From an uncultured Prochlorococcus sp. (GTDB lineage Bacteria > Cyanobacteriota > Cyanobacteriia > PCC-6307 > Cyanobiaceae): 64,000 bases of DNA. The notes under the pieces were generated by a model. The model was not told the origin of the DNA. It ran no database searches and worked only from the letters and a program-made list of their open reading frames with translations. Both the position numbers and the translations under genes were made by a program. The first letter of the stretch is position 1; the number at the start of each line of letters is the position of its first letter. Location: NCBI GenBank assembly GCA_902600475.1, contig CACKJM010000002.1:57662-121661 (forward strand), written 5' to 3'. Below are positions 43,221 through 53,072 of this stretch, one piece after another.

Positions 43221-44294
43221 ATGGCCCTCGTCCCACTAAGACTACTTTTAGATCACGCTGCTGAGAATGGCTACGGTATTCCAGCTTTCAATGTTAATAA
43301 TCTTGAGCAAGTTCAAGCAATCATGGAAGCAGCATATGAAACTGATAGTCCAGTTATCCTCCAAGCTTCAAGAGGGGCAAGAAATTATGCAGGAGAAATT
43401 TTCTTACGTCATCTAATCCTTGCCGCTACAGAAACATATCCAAATATTCCAGTTGTAATGCACCAAGACCATGGTAATGAGCCATCAACATGCTATTCAG
43501 CAGCAATAAATGGTTTCACATCAGTAATGATGGATGGTTCTCTAGAGGCAGATGCAAAAACACCCGCTAGTTACGAATATAATGTTGCAGTTACTAAAAA
43601 AGTTGTAGATTTTGCTCATTCAGTTGGAGTTAGTGTTGAAGGAGAACTAGGTTGCTTAGGTTCATTAGAAACAGGAAAAGGTGAGGCAGAAGATGGTCAT
43701 GGATTTGAGGGAGAACTTTCTACTGATATGCTTTTGACTGATCCTGAAGAAGCGGCAGATTTTGTTGCCAAAACAAAAGTTGATGCATTAGCGATTGCTA
43801 TAGGTACAAGTCATGGTGCATATAAATTCACAAGGAAGCCTACAGGAGAAGTTCTTGCAATAAGCAGAATTGCTGAGATCCACAAAGCACTTCCAAATAC
43901 ACATCTTGTAATGCACGGATCTAGTTCAGTGCCTCAGGAATGGTTGGATATCATTAACAAATATGGTGGTGAAATCCCTCAAACATATGGTGTTCCTGTT
44001 GAAGAAATTCAAGAAGGAATAAGAAATGGAGTTAGGAAAGTCAACATTGATACCGATAACAGACTTGCTTTCACTGCCGCGGTAAGAGAGGCCGCATTTG
44101 CTGATAAGGCAAACTTTGACCCAAGACATTTCAACAAACCTGCTAGAAAATACATGAAGCAAGTTTGTCTTGACAGATACAAGCAGTTCTGGTGTGAAGG
44201 TCAAGCTAGTAAGATCAAGCAAAACAGCACCAATTACTTTGCTGATCTTTATGCTAAAGGTGATTTAGATCCCAAAGTAAAAGCTACTGTTTAA
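43221..44294 (+). CDS. cbbA: Fructose-bisphosphate aldolase, class II
   Basis: This zinc-dependent aldolase is used in the Calvin cycle, gluconeogenesis and glycolysis. It has 357 residues with [29 protein letters not shown] (Zn His), [24 protein letters not shown] and [10 protein letters not shown] (Zn His), [17 protein letters not shown]. The C-terminal extension [20 protein letters not shown] is typical of the type B subgroup. Beyond the stop lies a strong intrinsic terminator shared with the convergent purQ gene. Confidence 0.97.
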   Translation: MALVPLRLLLDHAAENGYGIPAFNVNNLEQVQAIMEAAYETDSPVILQASRGARNYAGEIFLRHLILAATETYPNIPVVMHQDHGNEPSTCYSAAINGFTSVMMDGSLEADAKTPASYEYNVAVTKKVVDFAHSVGVSVEGELGCLGSLETGKGEAEDGHGFEGELSTDMLLTDPEEAADFVAKTKVDALAIAIGTSHGAYKFTRKPTGEVLAISRIAEIHKALPNTHLVMHGSSSVPQEWLDIINKYGGEIPQTYGVPVEEIQEGIRNGVRKVNIDTDNRLAFTAAVREAAFADKANFDPRHFNKPARKYMKQVCLDRYKQFWCEGQASKIKQNSTNYFADLYAKGDLDPKVKATV

Positions 44295-44312
44295 TTCCTC
44301 CCCAAATTAAAT

Positions 44313-44344
44313 AAAAAAGACCTCCAAAATTGGGGGTTTTTTTA
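44313..44344. terminator. Intrinsic terminator after cbbA (bidirectional)
   Basis: AAAAAAGACCTCC, loop AAAATT, then GGGGGTTTTTTT: a 6-bp stem with one T-G pair and a run of seven to eight T residues, preceded by a matching A-run. It directly abuts the stop of the convergent purQ gene at 44342, so it serves both. Confidence 0.8.
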
Positions 44345-45007
44345 TTTCAATATTAATGATTTTAATGTAAAGAGACCATCAGTCCCACCAATTGTCTCGT
44401 CACATGCTCGCTCTGGATGAGGCATTAAACCTAGAACATTACCCTTTTCATTAGTTATGCCTGCGATATCGAACGAGGAACCATTAGGATTATTTTTATA
44501 TCTCAAAGCGATCAATTCATTATCCACAAGTTTTTTTAAAGTATCAGAATCACAATGGTATCTTCCTTCCCCATGAGCTATGGGTAACTTAATAGTTTGT
44601 TTTTCAACTCCTTCATTAAACCAACCTCCTTTTGAAGAAACAATATCAAGTTCAACATCATCACAGATGAAATTAAGATTTCTATTTGCAATAAGGGCAC
44701 CAGGCAAAAAGCCTGATTCTGTCAAAATTTGAAACCCATTACAAATTCCTAAAACTCTTCTTCCACTTTTCACAAATTCATCCAAAGCATTTATTAATGG
44801 AGAGAATCTCGCTATTGCTCCGCATCTTAAATAATCACCATAGCTGAATCCTCCTGGTAAAACTAATGCATCTATATCACTTAAATCTGAAGACTCATGC
44901 CACAAGTATTTTGTTCTTATGTCTAAACAACCTTCCAATGCCCACGAAACATCACGATCACAATTAGAACCAGGAAAGACAACAACTCCTACAGTAAAAT
45001 TATTCAT
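44342..45007 (-). CDS. purQ: Phosphoribosylformylglycinamidine synthase subunit PurQ
   Basis: PurQ is the glutaminase that supplies ammonia to PurL in purine synthesis. The 221 residues include [63 protein letters not shown] (nucleophile Cys) and [13 protein letters not shown], with [10 protein letters not shown] at the end (His-Glu of the triad). It starts 1 bp before purS, which precedes it, so the two form one operon. A separate purL is implied elsewhere. Confidence 0.97.
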   Translation of the reverse strand: MNNFTVGVVVFPGSNCDRDVSWALEGCLDIRTKYLWHESSDLSDIDALVLPGGFSYGDYLRCGAIARFSPLINALDEFVKSGRRVLGICNGFQILTESGFLPGALIANRNLNFICDDVELDIVSSKGGWFNEGVEKQTIKLPIAHGEGRYHCDSDTLKKLVDNELIALRYKNNPNGSSFDIAGITNEKGNVLGLMPHPERACDETIGGTDGLFTLKSLILK

Positions 45008-45008
45008 C

Positions 45009-45263
45009 TTATAATTTTTTTAGTGAATACTCATAATCTTCAATAACAGTATTTGCGAATAACCTATCACACAATAAATCAATTTTTTCTCTTACTTCGT
45101 TTTCACCATTACCTTCTATTTTTACCTCAATCATTTTTCCTATACGTAATGATTTTATTCCCTCGGCTCCAAGTTTTATAGAAGCAGATTTGGTAGCTTC
45201 CCCTGCTGGATCTAAAACTGAAGGTCTTAGTCTTACAAAAACTTTTACAGCAAATTGGTCCAA
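45009..45263 (-). CDS. purS: Phosphoribosylformylglycinamidine synthase subunit PurS
   Basis: PurS, 84 residues, bridges PurL and PurQ. It begins [20 protein letters not shown], with [20 protein letters not shown] and [18 protein letters not shown], the standard PurS pattern. It is the first gene of the purS-purQ pair. Confidence 0.95.
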   Translation of the reverse strand: MDQFAVKVFVRLRPSVLDPAGEATKSASIKLGAEGIKSLRIGKMIEVKIEGNGENEVREKIDLLCDRLFANTVIEDYEYSLKKL

Positions 45264-45360
45264 TTAAAAATTAATTTCTATTAGAAGATTAGTTTAAATT
45301 TTAATAAAAAGAACTATTGATTAATAAACAAATATTTTTACCTTAAGGTTTTCTGAGTTA

Positions 45361-45525
45361 TTAAATGTTTATGTAGCCTCTACCAAAACAAACTAAACAA
45401 GTTCTTCTTGAATTTTCAGGTGTTTTAAAATTTCCTGCGCCCCCACATTTTGAACATTTTATTTTATCAATTGATGTAACGTCGGCAGAGATTATTTGTT
45501 TTAAAGTAATTTTTGGATTTTCCAT
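45361..45525 (-). CDS. DnaJ-type zinc-finger protein (54 aa)
   Basis: A minus-strand frame from ATG at 45525 to TAA at 45361 encodes 54 residues: ITLKQIISADVTSIDKIK followed by two CxxCxGxG-like knuckles, CSKCGGAGN and CLVCFGRGY, 20 residues apart. This pair forms one zinc site as in DnaJ and BSD2-type proteins. It lies 46 bp from the cobW stop in the same direction. It could be a chaperone-like or assembly factor. The Cys/Gly pattern makes it clearly a real gene. Confidence 0.75.
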   Translation of the reverse strand: MENPKITLKQIISADVTSIDKIKCSKCGGAGNFKTPENSRRTCLVCFGRGYINI

Positions 45526-45571
45526 CTTGGGCTGTCTACTGTAGTTAGTATCCCGACAGCTAACTATAAAG

Positions 45572-46636
45572 TCAAATTACTATTTTTGGGTCACTTAAAA
45601 TCTTAAATTTCTCTTTAATTTTTCTATTCAAATTTTTTATAGATTTTTCATCAAAGGAAATTATTACTAATTCAAGCCCAGCATTATCATTTGGTCTCCA
45701 ACAATTATCTGGAGCTTCTTCAAACCAAGTACTAATTTTCTTTCCAACAATTTGTATTTGTAAAGGCAATGATTTGTTTGGTATCCAAATACGTCCTTTT
45801 ATTCGAAGAATGTTTAATTCATCCAAGATTTTTGACATCTCCTTTTCAAAGTCATTTTTTTCAAGGAAATAATTTAATTTAAATGAATCTGATACAAGCT
45901 CAACATGATTATGGTCATGTTCTTCCTTTAAAAAATCTTTATAAGTCTCTTTTTTAAAATTAAAATCAAATAGATAATTTAAATCAATTTTGCCATTCTT
46001 GGATTTAAGGACTGGTGTAGATGAATTTAATCTTCCTTGTATTTTATCTTTTACAACGCCAAACTGGTGATCATTTAAGATATCTGATCTTGAAACTAAA
46101 ACGATATCAGAAACTTCTAGTTGCTCCTCAAAAAGTTCATCTATAGTGGCGTTATGATCAATTTTATCTGTTTCATTATATTGTTTTGTTATTTTATTTA
46201 AATCATTAATTGGTGAACCATTAAGCATTGATTCTCCATTAACGATGCCAACAACTACATCAAGATAGATTGAAGACCTAATCTCAGGCCAATTAAGTGC
46301 TTGAATTAAGGGAATTGGAAGTGCCAAGCCACTCGTTTCGATAATTATTGATTCGATAGGAGGATTAAATTCTAGGAGAGCTTTTATTGATGGAACAAAA
46401 TCATCTTGAACAGTACAACATAAACATCCATTGTTTAATTCGATAACGCAGTCTTCTTCAGATTCATCACATTTATCACAACTTTTAATCAAATCACCAT
46501 CAATTCCAACATCACCAAATTCATTAATTATTAAACCAAATTTTTTATTACTCTCTTTTAGTAGATATCTTAGAAAAGTTGTTTTACCTGAACCAAGAAA
46601 TCCCGAAACAACAATAACTGGAATTTTTTTTTTCAT
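45572..46636 (-). CDS. cobW: CobW-type metal-chaperone GTPase
   Basis: The 354-residue GTPase of the CobW/COG0523 family has P-loop SGFLGSGKTTFLR near residue 11, the metal motif GCLCC (ELNNGCLCCTVQ) near residue 70, ETSGLALP, and VLVSRSDIL as the guanine-specificity-like motif. A His-rich EEHDHNHVE segment near residue 240 may bind metal. The C-terminal domain ends GLELVIISFDEKS. CobW feeds cobalt to the cobaltochelatase in B12 synthesis, which Prochlorococcus performs; related family members handle zinc. Confidence 0.88.
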   Translation of the reverse strand: MKKKIPVIVVSGFLGSGKTTFLRYLLKESNKKFGLIINEFGDVGIDGDLIKSCDKCDESEEDCVIELNNGCLCCTVQDDFVPSIKALLEFNPPIESIIIETSGLALPIPLIQALNWPEIRSSIYLDVVVGIVNGESMLNGSPINDLNKITKQYNETDKIDHNATIDELFEEQLEVSDIVLVSRSDILNDHQFGVVKDKIQGRLNSSTPVLKSKNGKIDLNYLFDFNFKKETYKDFLKEEHDHNHVELVSDSFKLNYFLEKNDFEKEMSKILDELNILRIKGRIWIPNKSLPLQIQIVGKKISTWFEEAPDNCWRPNDNAGLELVIISFDEKSIKNLNRKIKEKFKILSDPKIVI

Positions 46637-46645
46637 CTTTGATGA

Positions 46646-47158
46646 TTAACAACCCAAGCTATATTCTGTACTCTCTCCTGTAGAACTATTTGTGCCATTA
46701 GCTATCGCACATAATTGTTTTTGTTGTGTACGACTAAGAACAGCATCAGTGAAATCTGCACCATCTATTTTTGCACCTTCAAAATTACTCTCCATTAACA
46801 AGGCATTAGTAAAATTAACATCCGAAAGATCAGCATCTGTAAAGTCTGTTGCATAAGCTAGTGCATCTCTTAGATTTGCTCCAGTAAACTTTGAGTTTTG
46901 TAATTTACTATTATTGAACACCGCCCCTTCTAAATTACTTTCACTGAAATTAAACCCATTCAAATCAAACTTTACGTATTCGTTACCGCTTAAGTCTTGA
47001 CCATGCATATCTGGCTCTAAATTAAGATCTTGTTGGTTTCTAATCTCAGGAGGTCTTTTAGCCCATGCAGAATTTACAGAATTAAGAAATAATATCCCAA
47101 CGAATAACAAAGTAATTAATGCATTCTTTAGTGAGGGGAAAACAATTGATTTAATCAT
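46646..47158 (-). CDS. Exported pentapeptide-repeat protein
   Basis: A signal peptide (LITLLFVGILFLNSVNSAWA) with cleavage near AWA-K is followed by pentapeptide repeats A(D/N)LxX from about residue 50 to 140 (DLSGNEYVKFDLNGFNFS, SNLEGAVFNNSKLQNSKF, ANLRDALAYATDFTDADL). The C-terminus has a Cys pair (LCAIANG and SLGC). Such small repeats form a right-handed quadrilateral beta helix and are common in thylakoid lumens. The gene ends 9 bp before cobW starts on the same strand. Confidence 0.88.
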   Translation of the reverse strand: MIKSIVFPSLKNALITLLFVGILFLNSVNSAWAKRPPEIRNQQDLNLEPDMHGQDLSGNEYVKFDLNGFNFSESNLEGAVFNNSKLQNSKFTGANLRDALAYATDFTDADLSDVNFTNALLMESNFEGAKIDGADFTDAVLSRTQQKQLCAIANGTNSSTGESTEYSLGC

Positions 47159-47221
47159 AATAAGACTGTATTTTAGAACTTAAGTATTTAAAGTTTGTAA
47201 GAGTATCTTAAAGGAAAATAT

Positions 47222-47839
47222 ATGGCAATGTCACTAAAGGTTATTGTTCCTCCTCATCCATTAATAAAACATTGGCTTTCAATATTGCGAGAAAAAAATA
47301 CTCCAAATATTTTGTACTCAACAGGATATGAGCAATTAGGGAAATGGCTTACATATGAAGCATTACGTAATTGGCTGCCATATAAAAAAGAAATAGTAAA
47401 TACTGATAATGGAGACGCAGATGGATTCTTTATTAATAATGATTATCCAATAAAAGTGCTCGCAATGTTGCCCGAAGGGTTATCTCTTTGGTTTGGATCC
47501 AAAGAAGTAATTCCTAATTCAACCCTCTCATTAGGAGAAATTCCTAAAACTATTGAATCAAATGAAGGAGTTATATTTTATTCAGAACAAATAACAACAA
47601 AATCAACAACATTAGAAACTTTAATTAAATTAAAGGAATTAGGTGTTAATTCAAATAGGATCCTTTTAATAACTGCTATTTGCTCAAATAAAGGATTAAA
47701 TGAAATTGCGAAATTACTCCCTAATCAGGTAATTTACACTTCTTGCATAGATGAGGAAGACGAAAATACACAATTATTAGTACCGGGCATTGGGAATCCT
47801 CTATCGCGTTTAAGTACTATATTTCAAGATAAGAACTAA
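47222..47839 (+). CDS. Uracil phosphoribosyltransferase-like protein
   Basis: The N-terminal half resembles Upp (VIVPPHPLIKHWLSILREKN, then LGKWLTYEALRNWLPYKKE), and the C-terminus has VPGIGNPLSRL like the uracil-binding VPGLGDAGDRL of Upp. The PRPP-binding loop (DPMLATGGS in Upp) is not preserved: the equivalent region reads VIFYSEQITTKSTTLETLI. It is 205 residues long, as in Upp. It is therefore a Upp-fold relative that may have lost or changed activity. Common in picocyanobacteria. Confidence 0.75.
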   Translation: MAMSLKVIVPPHPLIKHWLSILREKNTPNILYSTGYEQLGKWLTYEALRNWLPYKKEIVNTDNGDADGFFINNDYPIKVLAMLPEGLSLWFGSKEVIPNSTLSLGEIPKTIESNEGVIFYSEQITTKSTTLETLIKLKELGVNSNRILLITAICSNKGLNEIAKLLPNQVIYTSCIDEEDENTQLLVPGIGNPLSRLSTIFQDKN

Positions 47840-47868
47840 TATAGAATATAGGAGTAAATATTTTACCA

Positions 47869-48159
47869 ATGTCTGAATACAGAGATTCGTCTTCAAATAA
47901 TCTTTTATCATTAATAAGCGGTGCTTTTATTGGAGCAGCAGGTCTAGCTTGGTGGTTAATATCAGAAGCAGACAAAAGAAAGGAGGAGAAAAAACAAAAA
48001 GCAATGATGTATTCCTCCAGAATTCAAGACGGCTCCGAAGCGATTGATTCAAATGAAAATATAAATGAAGTTGAAGGAGAGAATCTAGAGAAGAAAGTTG
48101 AGCAACTTAATTCTGCAATTGCTGATGTGAGGAAGCAACTTGAAGAGTTGGGGCAATAG
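47869..48159 (+). CDS. Membrane-anchored coiled-coil protein (96 aa)
   Basis: An N-terminal membrane helix (LLSLISGAFIGAAGLAWWLI) leads to a basic stretch DKRKEEKKQKAM and a C-terminal coiled coil (LEKKVEQLNSAIADVRKQLEEL). It is conserved in style among cyanobacteria. It lies between the UPRT-like gene and ilvD with short gaps. Possibly a thylakoid or plasma-membrane organiser; no function is known. Confidence 0.75.
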   Translation: MSEYRDSSSNNLLSLISGAFIGAAGLAWWLISEADKRKEEKKQKAMMYSSRIQDGSEAIDSNENINEVEGENLEKKVEQLNSAIADVRKQLEELGQ

Positions 48160-48182
48160 AATAAAAAAGGTTCTCAAATAAT

Positions 48183-49856
48183 ATGAATAAACTCAGATCA
48201 TCTGCAATAACCCAAGGTGTGCAAAGATCCCCTAACAGATCGATGTTAAGAGCTGTTGGATTTAATGATGAAGATTTTAATAAACCTATTGTTGGAGTTG
48301 CAAATGGATACAGCACCATTACACCATGCAATATGGGTTTAAATAAGTTAGCTCTAAAAGCTGAAGAGTCAATAAAAAGATCAGGTGGGATGCCTCAGAT
48401 GTTTGGGACCATAACAGTAAGTGATGGCATTTCTATGGGAACAGAGGGTATGAAATATTCCCTTGTTTCAAGAGAAGTTATTGCTGATTCAATTGAAACA
48501 GCATGCAATGCTCAGAGTATGGATGGTGTACTTGCTATAGGTGGATGTGATAAAAATATGCCAGGTGCCATGATTGCGATTGCAAGAATGAATATTCCCT
48601 CAATTTTTATTTATGGAGGGACAATAAAGCCTGGGAAATTGCATGGAGAAGATCTTACTGTTGTTAGTGCATTTGAAGCTGTTGGACAATTAACATCAGG
48701 CAAAATTAATGAAGAAAGGCTAATCCAAGTTGAGAAAAATTGTATTCCTGGTGCTGGTAGCTGTGGAGGAATGTTTACAGCTAACACAATGTCTGCGGTT
48801 ATTGAAGTATTAGGGTTAAGTCTTCCTCACAGTTCCACTATGGCTGCTGAAGATCTTGAAAAAGAACTAAGTGCAGATAAAAGTGCTGAGATATTAGTCT
48901 CTGCAATAGAAAAAGATATAAGACCTCTAGACCTAATGACAAAGAAAGCATTTGAAAATGCAATATCAGTAATTATGGCAATTGGCGGATCAACAAATGC
49001 GGTATTGCACATCTTAGCTATTGCGAATACTGCAGGAATAGATATCAACATTAATGATTTTGAGAGAATCAGACAAAAAGTACCCGTTATTTGTGACCTT
49101 AAACCGAGTGGTAAATATGTGACGGTGGATCTTCATAAGGCAGGTGGGATTCCACAAGTAATGAAAATACTTTTGAACGCAGGATTAATTCATGGCGATT
49201 GCAAAAACATTGAAGGCAAAACCATCTCAGAATACTTACAGAATATTCCAGATAAGCCTCCAACAAATCAAAATGTCATAAGAGAAATAGATGATCCCCT
49301 TTATAAAAAAGGACATCTAGCGATATTAAAAGGTAACTTAGCGAGCGAAGGTTCTGTAGCCAAAATTAGCGGAGTAAAAAACCCTGTACTAACAGGTCCC
49401 GCAAAGATTTTTGAAAGTGAAGAAGATTGTTTAAAATCGATATTAAATAACGATATCAAAGCTGGTGATGTTGTTGTTATTAGAAACGAAGGCCCTGTAG
49501 GAGGTCCAGGAATGAGAGAAATGTTAGCTCCAACATCTGCGATTGTTGGTCAAGGGCTAGGAGAGAAGGTAGCTTTAATTACCGATGGCAGATTTAGCGG
49601 GGGTACTTATGGTCTTGTGGTGGGTCACATAGCTCCAGAGGCTGCTGTAGGAGGAAATATTGCTCTAATAAAACAAGGTGATTTAATTACAGTAGATGCT
49701 GTAAAACAACTAATTGAAGTTGATTTATCTGACGAAGAATTAGAAAAAAGAAAAAAAGATTGGGTAAAACCTATTCAAAAATACAAAAGAGGAATTCTTT
49801 CAAAATATTCGAGAATCGTAAGCACATCAAGTTTAGGGGCTGTTACTGATTTATAA
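48183..49856 (+). CDS. ilvD: Dihydroxy-acid dehydratase
   Basis: IlvD is an Fe-S enzyme that dehydrates 2,3-dihydroxy acids in branched-chain amino-acid synthesis. The 557 residues include [46 protein letters not shown] (cluster cysteines), [17 protein letters not shown] and [11 protein letters not shown], all standard. The protein is complete, with the start at the first ATG 48183, 23 bp after the preceding gene. Confidence 0.98.
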   Translation: MNKLRSSAITQGVQRSPNRSMLRAVGFNDEDFNKPIVGVANGYSTITPCNMGLNKLALKAEESIKRSGGMPQMFGTITVSDGISMGTEGMKYSLVSREVIADSIETACNAQSMDGVLAIGGCDKNMPGAMIAIARMNIPSIFIYGGTIKPGKLHGEDLTVVSAFEAVGQLTSGKINEERLIQVEKNCIPGAGSCGGMFTANTMSAVIEVLGLSLPHSSTMAAEDLEKELSADKSAEILVSAIEKDIRPLDLMTKKAFENAISVIMAIGGSTNAVLHILAIANTAGIDININDFERIRQKVPVICDLKPSGKYVTVDLHKAGGIPQVMKILLNAGLIHGDCKNIEGKTISEYLQNIPDKPPTNQNVIREIDDPLYKKGHLAILKGNLASEGSVAKISGVKNPVLTGPAKIFESEEDCLKSILNNDIKAGDVVVIRNEGPVGGPGMREMLAPTSAIVGQGLGEKVALITDGRFSGGTYGLVVGHIAPEAAVGGNIALIKQGDLITVDAVKQLIEVDLSDEELEKRKKDWVKPIQKYKRGILSKYSRIVSTSSLGAVTDL

Positions 49857-49877
49857 ATCAGCTAAAATTTTATTTTC

Positions 49878-50264
49878 TTAATCAATAAAACTTTTTATCC
49901 TATTTGCTAAATTTTCCAATTTAGCGCTGTATTTTGGTGAGTTGCATTTTTTCCCATTATTGCTATCCATCCATAATGTTTTAACCCCACACCATAATAT
50001 TGGTTCATCAGGGAAGTTGAGCTTAGAGATTACTAAAACCAACTCTTTATTTGATTTAAAAAGTTCTAATTCAAGATCATAAATTTCTAATCTTTTGCCT
50101 TCTTTATCACGACACAAGATATTAACTGTTAAATCAATATCTTCATCTTCGAATTCGTATTCACCATTTATTTTTACTACAGAATGAACAAAAGGTTTAT
50201 TTGTTAAATCTGCTGACTTAGCGATTAAGCTTTCTATATTTTTAGGTGGATTTTTAAATAACAC
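49878..50264 (-). CDS. Hypothetical protein (128 aa)
   Basis: A soluble 128-residue protein, beta-rich: VVKINGEYEFEDEDIDLTVN, RLEIYDLELELFKSNKELV and FPDEPILWCGVKTLWMDSNN. It overlaps the CIA30 gene upstream by 11 bp, so the two are probably translated together. It converges with ilvD, 21 bp apart. No family is recognised. Confidence 0.7.
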   Translation of the reverse strand: MLFKNPPKNIESLIAKSADLTNKPFVHSVVKINGEYEFEDEDIDLTVNILCRDKEGKRLEIYDLELELFKSNKELVLVISKLNFPDEPILWCGVKTLWMDSNNGKKCNSPKYSAKLENLANRIKSFID

Positions 50265-50802
50265 TTATTGATTTAATTAAAACTTTTATGGAACCCTGTC
50301 TAAACTCATTATTAAGTAATCCATCATCACCGAACTTAGAGTGTAGTAGTTGCAATCTTTTAATTTTAGATGGCTTGAATTTAAATGGAAAACGTACTTT
50401 ATTAGCTCTTACTGAAGGTTTTAACTCACTAAAAGGAATTTGAACATTTGTTGTCCCGAATTTTTTTGTTGGGAATGATTTAATCCATCTAAGTCCACCC
50501 GGAATAAATTCGGTTAGTCCTAGTAGATCATCTTCACAAGCGACAGCAAATTTAAAAGTTCTTCCTTGTCCATTAATATTTAATTCAAAGGATGAATACT
50601 CAGATACATTTAAAGAAGGTTTATAAATAGAAGATCTACAACTAACAAATCCTCCTGCTTTCTCTACAATATTACCCTTTAAAATCAAACCCGAATTTGA
50701 AATTTGACAAAAAGCTGAACTTGATCCGCCCATAACAGTATCATTTAATGTTTTCCAACCATCGAACTCCTTTTTCTGGAATAAAAATTTTTTCTTACTC
50801 AT
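50254..50802 (-). CDS. CIA30-domain protein (NDUFAF1-like)
   Basis: This is a 182-residue protein with the CIA30 fold (galactose-binding-like beta sandwich). In mitochondria CIA30 helps assemble complex I; in cyanobacteria related proteins sit near photosynthesis or NDH genes. Motifs are WKTLNDTVMGGSSSAFCQIS, FVSCRSS, FKFAVACEDD, and IPFSELKPSVRANKVRFP. The start is 30 bp from the stop of pgl upstream. A role in NDH-1 assembly is a guess. Confidence 0.85.
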   Translation of the reverse strand: MSKKKFLFQKKEFDGWKTLNDTVMGGSSSAFCQISNSGLILKGNIVEKAGGFVSCRSSIYKPSLNVSEYSSFELNINGQGRTFKFAVACEDDLLGLTEFIPGGLRWIKSFPTKKFGTTNVQIPFSELKPSVRANKVRFPFKFKPSKIKRLQLLHSKFGDDGLLNNEFRQGSIKVLIKSISVI

Positions 50803-50832
50803 TAAATAATTTAAATTATTAATAGACTTTAA

Positions 50833-51570
50833 CTAAATTTCTAATTCTTTTGCTGATTCCTGATCACAAAATATTGAAATTTGATTAATAGATTTTATTA
50901 ATTTTGATGGTGTTCTATCTGGTGGCTCTTTTTCATCTAATAACCTCTCAAGAGCAATTCTTTTAGAAGCTCCACTAACTAAAAATACTATCTTTGAAGA
51001 AGCTGAAAGAACTTTTGGAGTTAATGAAATTCTTTTTAAACCTTTACCTTCATTAAAAATAACAAATTCATTTACATTATTATTTTTTTGATAAGGGAAT
51101 AGTGAGGCTGTATGACCATCGTCTCCAAGACCTAATAATGTTAAATTAAAAGTTGGAGGGTTTGATCCGCATTTTTCAAATAATTTTGAAATAAATTGAT
51201 TTTTTGTGGTTTCATCATCAGCATTTAAATCATTGAAAATTTCATAAAAAAAAGCTTTAGATCCAAAATTAGTTAACAATGAATTCTTCAACATTAACGA
51301 GTTACTCAATTCTGAATTTGGATCAACACATCTTTCATCCCCTAAAAAGACATCAACCATATCCCATCTAAGATCACTTTTTGATAAAAGCTTATAAACA
51401 GATTTAGGAGTTGAACCTCCACTTACACAAAATTTGAACCTATCTTTCTTTTTTAAAGTATGAATAATGTGACTTTCAATAAACTTAAAAACCGCTGTAG
51501 ATAGCTCTAATTTGTCTTTGTAAATATTTAGTGTATATCCATTTTTAACTTTTTCAATCATTTCATCCAT
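50833..51570 (-). CDS. pgl: 6-phosphogluconolactonase
   Basis: Pgl (NagB-fold DevB type) hydrolyses 6-phosphogluconolactone in the oxidative pentose phosphate pathway. The 245 residues show FCVSGGSTPKSVYKLL near residue 48, VDVFLGDERCVDPNSELSN, LLGLGDDGHTASLFP, and SLTPKVLSASSKIVFLVSG. It overlaps gnd by 13 bp, forming an operon for consecutive or near-consecutive pathway steps, which supplies NADPH at night. Confidence 0.94.
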   Translation of the reverse strand: MDEMIEKVKNGYTLNIYKDKLELSTAVFKFIESHIIHTLKKKDRFKFCVSGGSTPKSVYKLLSKSDLRWDMVDVFLGDERCVDPNSELSNSLMLKNSLLTNFGSKAFFYEIFNDLNADDETTKNQFISKLFEKCGSNPPTFNLTLLGLGDDGHTASLFPYQKNNNVNEFVIFNEGKGLKRISLTPKVLSASSKIVFLVSGASKRIALERLLDEKEPPDRTPSKLIKSINQISIFCDQESAKELEI

Positions 51571-52976
51571 TCAGTATGAAAACTACCTTCCTTATCAATT
51601 CTTTCATATGTATGAGAGCCAAAACAGTCTCTCATTGCCTGAACAAGGTTCTGAGGAAGTCTATTGGTTCTATAACTATTCAAATAATCTAAGGTACTGG
51701 ATAGACATGGGACTGGTATACCAGCTTTTGTGGATAAAGAAACAACTTTAGCTAAGTTATCTAATCTTGTCGCAATTTCATTATTGAACCAATCATCAAA
51801 AATTAAATTTTTTAGATTAGGATCTTTGTTATAAGCATCTTGAATTTTACTTAATAATTTTGATCTTATTATGCAACCACCTTTCCATATTTGAGCAATT
51901 GAAGGCATATTCAAACCATAATTATATACTGCAGATGCTTCTCTTAAAATGTCCATACCCTGGGCATAGCTAGCAATTGTGGCAAGGACTACAGCATCAA
52001 ATAGAGGTTTCATTCCATCTGATATATTTCCTAAATCAAAATCCTCTATCTCTTTAGATGGAATAGTTTTTTCAATCTCACTACGTTGCTCTTTTAAAGA
52101 ACTCATTACTCTTGCATTTAAAGATGCATAAATAGTTGGGACTGATACCCCCAGTTCTAGTGCACTTACAACAGTCCATAATCCTGTACCTTTCTGGCCA
52201 GCTTTATCTAATATTTTTTCCACGACATCTTCTCCAGTTTTCTCATCTTTTGTATTTAGACAAATCTCTGTTATCTCAACAAGATAAGAAGCTAATTCAT
52301 CAGTATTATTCCAAATACCAAATACCTCTGACATTTGCTGACCGTTCATACCTTTGACTCTCTTCATAAGGTCATAAGCTTCTGCAAGTATTTGTTCAAT
52401 TCCATATTCAATTCCGTTATGAACAGTTTTCACAAAATGACCTGAGCCTCCTGGTCCAACATATGCAACACATGGTCCGTCTTCAACTTTGGCAGCCATT
52501 TTTGTTAATAAGCTTTCTATTGCATCATATGAAGCTTTAGTACCACCAGGCATCATACTTGGCCCCTCTAAAGCTCCTTTGGCCCCTCCAGAGACTCCCA
52601 TCCCAATGTATCCAAAACTTTTACTTTCAAGAGTATTCACCCTTCTTTCTGTATCTTTAAATTGAGAGTTGCCGCCATCTATTAATAAATCTCCTTCCTC
52701 GAGATATCCAGAAATATTATCAATGACAGCATCTGTTGCGGGCCCAGCTTTCACCATCATTAGAATTCTTCTAGGCCTCTCTAGCTTATTAACAAATTCT
52801 TGAAGAGATTCAGCTCCTTCTATATTCTTCCCAAGGCCACGACCTTGTAAAAATTCTTCGGTTTTTGAGTAAGTCCTATTAAAAACTACACTAGAAAATC
52901 CATTTCTCTCTGCGTTAAGAACTAAATTTTCGCCCATAACACCAAGACCTATTAAACCAAAATGTGCCTTGGACAT
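51558..52976 (-). CDS. gnd: 6-phosphogluconate dehydrogenase (decarboxylating)
   Basis: Gnd oxidises 6-phosphogluconate to ribulose 5-phosphate, yielding NADPH and CO2. The 472 residues include the Rossmann motif GLIGLGVMGENLVLNAERNG, VFNRTYSKTEEF, MGVSGGAKGALEGPSMMPGG, VKTVHNGIEYGIEQI with catalytic Lys, and DKAGQKGTGLWTV. The C-terminus FHTEWM is the usual one. The 13-bp overlap with pgl indicates coupling. Confidence 0.98.
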   Translation of the reverse strand: MSKAHFGLIGLGVMGENLVLNAERNGFSSVVFNRTYSKTEEFLQGRGLGKNIEGAESLQEFVNKLERPRRILMMVKAGPATDAVIDNISGYLEEGDLLIDGGNSQFKDTERRVNTLESKSFGYIGMGVSGGAKGALEGPSMMPGGTKASYDAIESLLTKMAAKVEDGPCVAYVGPGGSGHFVKTVHNGIEYGIEQILAEAYDLMKRVKGMNGQQMSEVFGIWNNTDELASYLVEITEICLNTKDEKTGEDVVEKILDKAGQKGTGLWTVVSALELGVSVPTIYASLNARVMSSLKEQRSEIEKTIPSKEIEDFDLGNISDGMKPLFDAVVLATIASYAQGMDILREASAVYNYGLNMPSIAQIWKGGCIIRSKLLSKIQDAYNKDPNLKNLIFDDWFNNEIATRLDNLAKVVSLSTKAGIPVPCLSSTLDYLNSYRTNRLPQNLVQAMRDCFGSHTYERIDKEGSFHTEWMK

Positions 52977-53072
52977 AAAAAATTAAAAAACTCAATAAAT
53001 ACAGTGTGCCTGCAACTCAACAAAATTGCTCAAAAAAAAATACTTATGTCAGCGAAAAATGATGGAAAAGAT

